Source: Allohahella marinimesophila | Lineage (GTDB): Bacteria > Pseudomonadota > Gammaproteobacteria > Pseudomonadales > Oleiphilaceae | Length of the DNA stretch: 64,000 bases | Assembly (NCBI RefSeq): GCF_039538005.1 | Contig: NZ_BAABBO010000001.1 | Span: forward strand, 310,001 to 374,000 | Direction: 5' to 3' | In this document: one piece after another, positions 59,835-64,000 of the stretch | Numbering within the stretch: the first letter of the stretch is position 1 | How the letters are laid out: each line of letters opens with the position of its first letter | Made by a program: the position numbers and the translations under genes | The notes under the pieces: model-generated | Told to the model about the DNA's origin: nothing | Databases searched by the model: none | Seen by the model: only the letters and a program-made list of their open reading frames with translations

Positions 59835-60385
59835 TGGGTCTGATTCAGGTTCCGCTTGGGAGTGCAGGGAAGGGTGTCTTTAGTCTGGGCGCGCTGCATA
59901 CCTATCAGGTCGAACTTGAGTTCTGGTTTGAAACCAGAGCAGTCGATAGCCGGGCACTCGACGCGCTGCTAAACCGCCACACCGTCTCGGGCGCACATCG
60001 TCCAGCTCTGGCGAGCATGACGCTCAATGGTATGCTCAAGGGCTTCATCGACCTGGTGTTCGAGCACGAAGGTCGATATTTCGTGCTCGATTACAAGTCA
60101 AATTATCTGGGAGCGGGCGACGCCGCCTATACCAGCGAGGCCATGCAGGCAGCAATTCTCGAAAAACGTTACGACCTTCAGTTCGTCCTCTACCTGCTCG
60201 CCCTGCATCGACTGCTGAGGTCAAGGCTGCAGGACTACGATTATGAACGCGACGTTGGCGGGGCAATCTACTTTTTTCTCAGAGGCTACGAATCGTCAAC
60301 TCGGGGCGTTTTTATCGAAAAACCACCACTGGCTGTGATCGAGGCGCTCGATTCGCTGTTCTGCGGCGAAGAGGCGATGGCATGA
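59834..60385 (+). CDS. RecB C-terminal nuclease domain, separate frame
   Basis: A 183-codon frame that completes RecB. The nuclease core is GFIDLVFEHEGRYFVLDYKSNYLG, with Asp and DYK residues that bind Mg2+, and AILEKRYDLQFVLYLLALHRLL after it, the RecB-family PD-(D/E)xK site. The frame begins with an ATG that overlaps the recB stop (TGATG), so it could be translated by coupling even if the frameshift is real; the frame is also open further upstream. It overlaps recD by 4 bases. The first part of the nuclease domain (the HGLLEW His) stays in the upstream frame. Confidence 0.88.
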   Translation: MGLIQVPLGSAGKGVFSLGALHTYQVELEFWFETRAVDSRALDALLNRHTVSGAHRPALASMTLNGMLKGFIDLVFEHEGRYFVLDYKSNYLGAGDAAYTSEAMQAAILEKRYDLQFVLYLLALHRLLRSRLQDYDYERDVGGAIYFFLRGYESSTRGVFIEKPPLAVIEALDSLFCGEEAMA

Positions 60386-62577
60386 ATCACATATTTCCTC
60401 AAACCCCGGAAGCCATGCTGGCGCTGCTCGATAGCTGGCTGGCTGCGGACTGGCTGCGCGCGTTGGATGTCGCTTTCGCCCGTCTACTCGATAGTCAGGC
60501 GGCAACTCGTGGCGAATCTCTGTCGCCGCTCTTGCTGCTGGCCGCGGCGCTGACGTCGCACCAGGTGGGGCGTGGCCATGTTTGTCTGCATATCGGCCAG
60601 CTAACTTCACAGGATCCCGATGCGATACTCGTCCTGCCTCCGGAAAATGCCATACCGGAGGAAGTGGGTGAGTCAGCGACTGTTCGACCGTCATCCCTGC
60701 TCAGCGCTATTACACTGAAGGATTGGGAGTCAGCCCTGAATGAACCATCGACGGTCGGTGGCGTCCCAGTTGATAGCAGCTTTACGGGATCCACGCCCCT
60801 TGTCAGAGTGGGCCCCAGACTTTATCTGAGGCGATTCTGGACCTACGAGCAAATTATTTCCGATGGTATACGTTCGAGATTAGCGGTCACCGTGCCCTGC
60901 AATGAGCCAGATTCGCAGGCAGCCAGCCAACTGCGGGAGGCACTCGATGCTATGTTTGGAGCTGAAGGCACTTCCGGATCTCAGTCTGCGGACTGGCAGA
61001 AGATAGCCTGCGCTCTGGCGGCTCGTAGTCAGTTCAGCATCATCACAGGCGGTCCCGGTACCGGTAAAACGACGACAGTTCTTCGCCTGCTCATGGTGCT
61101 TCAGTCGGTGGCCATGCGGGACCTTGGTGTCAGGGGCACTCGTCCGCTTCGGATACGTCTGGCCGCACCGACCGGCAAGGCAGCGGCGCGGCTAAGCGAG
61201 TCCATCTCCGGTTCCGTCGATGCCCTGTCGATTGGGGACTTGCCAGAAGGTGACCGTCTGCGATTGAGCATTCCCACGGTTGTCACCACCCTGCATCGCT
61301 TGCTGGGGAGTCGTCCGGGCACCAGGCTGTTTCGTCATCATGCTGGCAATCCTCTCCCAATCGATGTACTCGTCATAGACGAAGCCTCGATGGTCGATGT
61401 CGAAATGATGGCCGCTGTATTTCAGGCTTTGCCACCCCACGCTCGGCTCATCCTGCTCGGGGACAAAGATCAGTTATCTTCGGTCGATGCCGGCGCCGTG
61501 CTGGGTGAGCTATGCCAGCGGGCAAACGAAGGCGGCTATACGCCAGCGACTGCACAGTGGCTGCAACAGATTGCGAAACAGCAGCTGGATCAGGGTTACA
61601 TCGTCAATGAGTCGGATTCTTCCCAAGGTCGGGCCATCGACCAAAGCATCACCATGCTTCGCAAGACCTGGCGCTTCGGCGACAACAGCGGCATCAAGGC
61701 GCTGGCTGAGCTGATCAACGCTGGCAGGCTGGACGCTGCCGCACTCGAGCCATTTCAGGGAGGATCATTTTCAGACCTTGCGTGGTTGAAGGTTCGAGGC
61801 TCATCTGCCGCAAGCTCTGACGTTATTTCCATGCATGCGCTGACAGGTAGCCCGGCAAGCTTTCCAATGAAAGGCTCGCTTGCCGATGCCTGGTCACAGG
61901 ATGGCCCTTTTGGCTATCAGCATTACCTGGAGATCATGCGTAAAACGCGACCCGCCGTTGATGCTGGCTCTCCAGCTTTTGATGATTGGGCGAAAGCCGT
62001 CCTGGAAGCCTTTTCCAGATTTCAGGTGCTCTGTGCCTTGCGTGCAGGACCTTTTGGTGTGGCAGGACTGAATGAATTGATAGCGGAGGCTTTGAACACG
62101 AAAAAGCTGATCCAGCGCAATGGTAGCTGGTATGCCGGTCGCCCGGTGCTCGTGACGCGGAATGACTACTCGCTGAAGCTGATGAATGGTGACGTCGGTA
62201 TTACACTCAGCGTGCCGGCATCCGTCTCAGCGCCCAGTCGCGAGTCGCCGTCGACCAGGATTCTGCGAGTTGCCTTCCCGATGGGCGATGGGTCTGGGGG
62301 CATACGCTGGGTGTCCCCCAGTCGTTTGCAGGCGGTCGACACCGTGTACGCGATGACTGTTCACAAATCACAGGGTTCAGAGTTCGCCCACACCTGCCTG
62401 GTGCTCCCCGACCGCTCGAGCCCTGTCCTCACCCGGGAGCTGATTTATACAGGAATCACTCGCGCCAGAAACTGGTTCAGCCTCATTGTTCCAGACGAAC
62501 AGACCTTTCTCGATGCCGCGAGGCATCGGGTGGTCCGGTCATCAGGCCTGGGAGAATTGCTGGGATTGTCGCAGTGA
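60382..62577 (+). CDS. recD: Exodeoxyribonuclease V alpha subunit RecD
   Basis: A 731-residue 5-prime to 3-prime helicase. Walker A is ITGGPGTGKTTTVLRLL, motif II is VLVIDEASMVDVEMM, motif III is LLGDKDQLSSVDAGAVLGEL, motif V is MTVHKSQGSEFAHTCLVL and motif VI is YTGITRARNWFSLI. Length is above the 608 residues of E. coli because of a longer N-terminal region and loops. It overlaps the upstream nuclease frame by 4 bases and the downstream Toprim gene by 4 (GTGA). Confidence 0.96.
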   Translation: MNHIFPQTPEAMLALLDSWLAADWLRALDVAFARLLDSQAATRGESLSPLLLLAAALTSHQVGRGHVCLHIGQLTSQDPDAILVLPPENAIPEEVGESATVRPSSLLSAITLKDWESALNEPSTVGGVPVDSSFTGSTPLVRVGPRLYLRRFWTYEQIISDGIRSRLAVTVPCNEPDSQAASQLREALDAMFGAEGTSGSQSADWQKIACALAARSQFSIITGGPGTGKTTTVLRLLMVLQSVAMRDLGVRGTRPLRIRLAAPTGKAAARLSESISGSVDALSIGDLPEGDRLRLSIPTVVTTLHRLLGSRPGTRLFRHHAGNPLPIDVLVIDEASMVDVEMMAAVFQALPPHARLILLGDKDQLSSVDAGAVLGELCQRANEGGYTPATAQWLQQIAKQQLDQGYIVNESDSSQGRAIDQSITMLRKTWRFGDNSGIKALAELINAGRLDAAALEPFQGGSFSDLAWLKVRGSSAASSDVISMHALTGSPASFPMKGSLADAWSQDGPFGYQHYLEIMRKTRPAVDAGSPAFDDWAKAVLEAFSRFQVLCALRAGPFGVAGLNELIAEALNTKKLIQRNGSWYAGRPVLVTRNDYSLKLMNGDVGITLSVPASVSAPSRESPSTRILRVAFPMGDGSGGIRWVSPSRLQAVDTVYAMTVHKSQGSEFAHTCLVLPDRSSPVLTRELIYTGITRARNWFSLIVPDEQTFLDAARHRVVRSSGLGELLGLSQ

Positions 62578-63383
62578 CACTGGCCGGATATCTCGAAAAA
62601 ATCCGCCAGGGAAAACCAGTGAATTACGAAAACTTCCTCAGGTGCCTGCCTGCGGATATTTCTGCCCGACATATGCTCATTTTCAGCACCACCCGTGTGG
62701 GCGCTCAGCGATGGTTGGTAACTTGCCAAGAGGCAGGGCTGATTGAAAAGCTTCAGAGTGCGGCCACCAAGCCAGATGATCGTGTAGCTGCGGCCGTCCT
62801 AGGCAACTCGCACCAAACAGTTTCTGAAGCCGCTATCCTGTTGGTGTATCATTCTTTGCTAGTAGATAGCAGGCCCGGCGTCGTTTATCTGTCGGCAGAT
62901 GAGACAGTGCAGGACTTCAAATGCAAGCCGCTGGCCCTTCTCATTGAAAACCAGCAGAACTTTGTGCAAAGTGCCGCGATGCTGCGGATTGCATCGGCTT
63001 TTTGCGGCCAGTTGCTGACACTCGAGAATACCGATGTGGTCTATGGTGGCGGGAGTCGCGTCAATAGTGCTCGCATCACGTCCTGGTTGTCACACTACGA
63101 TGACATCATCTGTGCCTTCGATTTCGATCTTGGCGGGCTGCGCATGTTCAGGGCGCTGAAGAAGAGGCTCGGGATTCAGACTACCTTTCTTCAGCCACCG
63201 GACTGGGCGCCGTTTCGCGACTACTTTATATACCCACCAAGAACGACGAAGCGTTTTCTGCAGGCCATCGATCTCGCCACGCAACTCGGATTTACCGGGC
63301 TGGCAGAAGTCATACATCAGACTGGCCACTTCATGGAGCAGGAAAGCCTTTTGGCGGAGCCATCCGCCCTTGAACGACTTTAG
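62574..63383 (+). CDS. JetD-like (DUF2220-type) Toprim protein
   Basis: A 269-residue protein whose last 150 residues look like the Toprim domain of Wadjet JetD/MksG: PLALLIENQQNF with Glu 125, GGGSRVNSARITSWL, then the DxD pair in CAFDFDLGGLRMFRALKKR (D183, D185), and a C-terminal FLQAIDLATQLGFTGLAEVIHQTG. The N-terminal part is helical and I do not recognise it. In Wadjet this subunit nicks or cuts plasmid DNA. The gene starts with a GTG overlapping the recD stop, so it is cotranslated with RecD, which is unusual for this family. Confidence 0.7.
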   Translation: MTLAGYLEKIRQGKPVNYENFLRCLPADISARHMLIFSTTRVGAQRWLVTCQEAGLIEKLQSAATKPDDRVAAAVLGNSHQTVSEAAILLVYHSLLVDSRPGVVYLSADETVQDFKCKPLALLIENQQNFVQSAAMLRIASAFCGQLLTLENTDVVYGGGSRVNSARITSWLSHYDDIICAFDFDLGGLRMFRALKKRLGIQTTFLQPPDWAPFRDYFIYPPRTTKRFLQAIDLATQLGFTGLAEVIHQTGHFMEQESLLAEPSALERL

Positions 63384-63396
63384 AGAAGATATAGAT

Positions 63397-64000
63397 ATGC
63401 CAGATCAGCCTGCTCACTCGCAGAAGTTCAATTTCGAAATCCGACGTCTCGTCCTCGTCGACTCGGCTGGTTTCTGTTACGTCGAGATTCCGGTAGACCA
63501 ACATGCCCTGCTGCTGGGCAGTGGCAACCTCGGCAAATCGAGCCTGCTCAATTCCCTGCGATTGTTTCTGTTGCCAGAGAACAACTTCCGCAATAGCCGG
63601 CTCAAGTTTGCTTTCAGAAATGCCAGCGCCGGCAGCTACTACAGCAAGGAGGAAAGCTTCCAGCATTACTTCCCGGGGATGCACAGCTTTCTCATCATGG
63701 AAGTGCGCAATCCCGTCGGCACGCACTGCCAGATCCTGCACCGAAGTCAGTCGCAGACACGTGAGCTGGGCTACGGCCGAATCTTTATCCCTGCGCCATA
63801 TAGCGAACTACGGCCGCTGTTCTGGGACACGGCAGGTGACGAAGAGGGCATCGGCCGGGCCGTACCAGGCCTTTCATTGCGCACGCTGACCGAAGCAGCG
63901 AAGAAATATTCCAGGGACAGCATATTCACCAGTGATACCGCTCGGCTCCGCAGCATGTTGTATGCGAGCGAGATGATGTCCCAGGAAGCCATGCGTTATT
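63397..64000 (+). CDS. SMC/MukB-like ATPase, N-terminal part
   Basis: Only the first 201 codons are in the window. RRLVLVDSAGFCYVEIPVDQ leads into the Walker A GSGNLGKSS (residues 41-49) and LLNSLRLFLLPENNF, the pattern of the MukB/MksB/JetC head domain in which the loop carries N-x-G-K-S. Beyond it the sequence (FAFRNASAGSYYSKEESFQHYFP) is unlike classical MukB, so this is a divergent branch. AGAGAAG lies eight bases before the ATG, 13 bases after the Toprim gene. Coiled coils and the second half of the ATPase would lie beyond the window end. Confidence 0.68.
   Translation, partial: MPDQPAHSQKFNFEIRRLVLVDSAGFCYVEIPVDQHALLLGSGNLGKSSLLNSLRLFLLPENNFRNSRLKFAFRNASAGSYYSKEESFQHYFPGMHSFLIMEVRNPVGTHCQILHRSQSQTRELGYGRIFIPAPYSELRPLFWDTAGDEEGIGRAVPGLSLRTLTEAAKKYSRDSIFTSDTARLRSMLYASEMMSQEAMRY

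Noticed and set aside
59780..59840. Programmed ribosomal frameshift in recB
   Set aside because: No slippery heptamer or obvious downstream pseudoknot is visible at the junction; an indel is simpler.
62574..64000. A complete canonical Wadjet (JetABCD) operon
   Set aside because: Neither JetA nor JetB is found before the Toprim gene, which is coupled to recD instead; the ATPase is truncated by the window end.

Overview
The window is a gene-dense stretch of a bacterial chromosome with no rRNA, recognisable tRNA, insertion sequence or CRISPR array. RecC, RecB and RecD together, an HrpB helicase, a PEP-CTERM protein behind a sigma-54 promoter and tripartite tricarboxylate transporters point to a free-living gammaproteobacterium, plausibly aquatic or marine. 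No marker here allows a genus call. Most starts carry a clear Shine-Dalgarno sequence and many neighbours overlap by 4 bases, so operons are easy to trace.

Layout. (1) 1-13.7 kb, general functions: start of an SDR gene, Orn/Lys/Arg decarboxylase, CAP-domain secreted protein, HAD phosphatase, GIY-YIG protein, DMT permease, sensor kinase, CsgG-like lipoprotein, HrpB, an unusual epimerase/VKOR fusion, HPP membrane protein. (2) 13.8-26.1 kb, a catabolic region: LysR regulator, 2-keto-4-pentenoate-hydratase-like enzyme, TctBAC-type uptake system with an amidohydrolase and a YgjV-like protein, then a divergent locus (ring-opening amidohydrolase of the cyanurate/barbiturate family, arylmalonate-decarboxylase/maleate-isomerase-like enzyme and PhyH dioxygenase on the minus strand; GntR regulator, DJ-1 protein and exported dienelactone hydrolase on the plus strand). 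One operator-like sequence is found both before tctB and in front of the divergent GntR locus, which suggests a single regulon for an imported cyclic amide or ureide. (3) 26.2-37.5 kb, urea/amide nitrogen: fmdB, formamidase, urea ABC transporter urtABCDE, and divergently a 1132-residue NCS1-permease/histidine-kinase hybrid with its LuxR-type response regulator. (4) 37.6-40.3 kb: methyltransferase, MetY, beta carbonic anhydrase. (5) 40.4-46.2 kb, copper handling: DUF411 protein, two small His-rich exported proteins, TolC-like lipoprotein, Tat-exported multicopper oxidase, cupredoxin, CusF-like protein, Cys-rich Csp-type protein; an APC permease and a PatB/MalY-type lyase follow. (6) 49-52.8 kb: PEP-CTERM protein; GcdH, GhrA and a solute-binding protein on the minus strand. 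(7) 53.0-64.0 kb: recC-recB-recD, with recB interrupted by a frameshift, continuing by start/stop overlap into a JetD-like Toprim gene and, 13 bases later, an SMC-like ATPase gene cut by the window end.

The points most worth follow-up are the candidate cyclic-amide regulon, the permease-kinase hybrid facing the urea transporter, and the attachment of a Wadjet-like Toprim/SMC pair to recBCD. These are inferences from motifs and layout read by eye; no database search was run.
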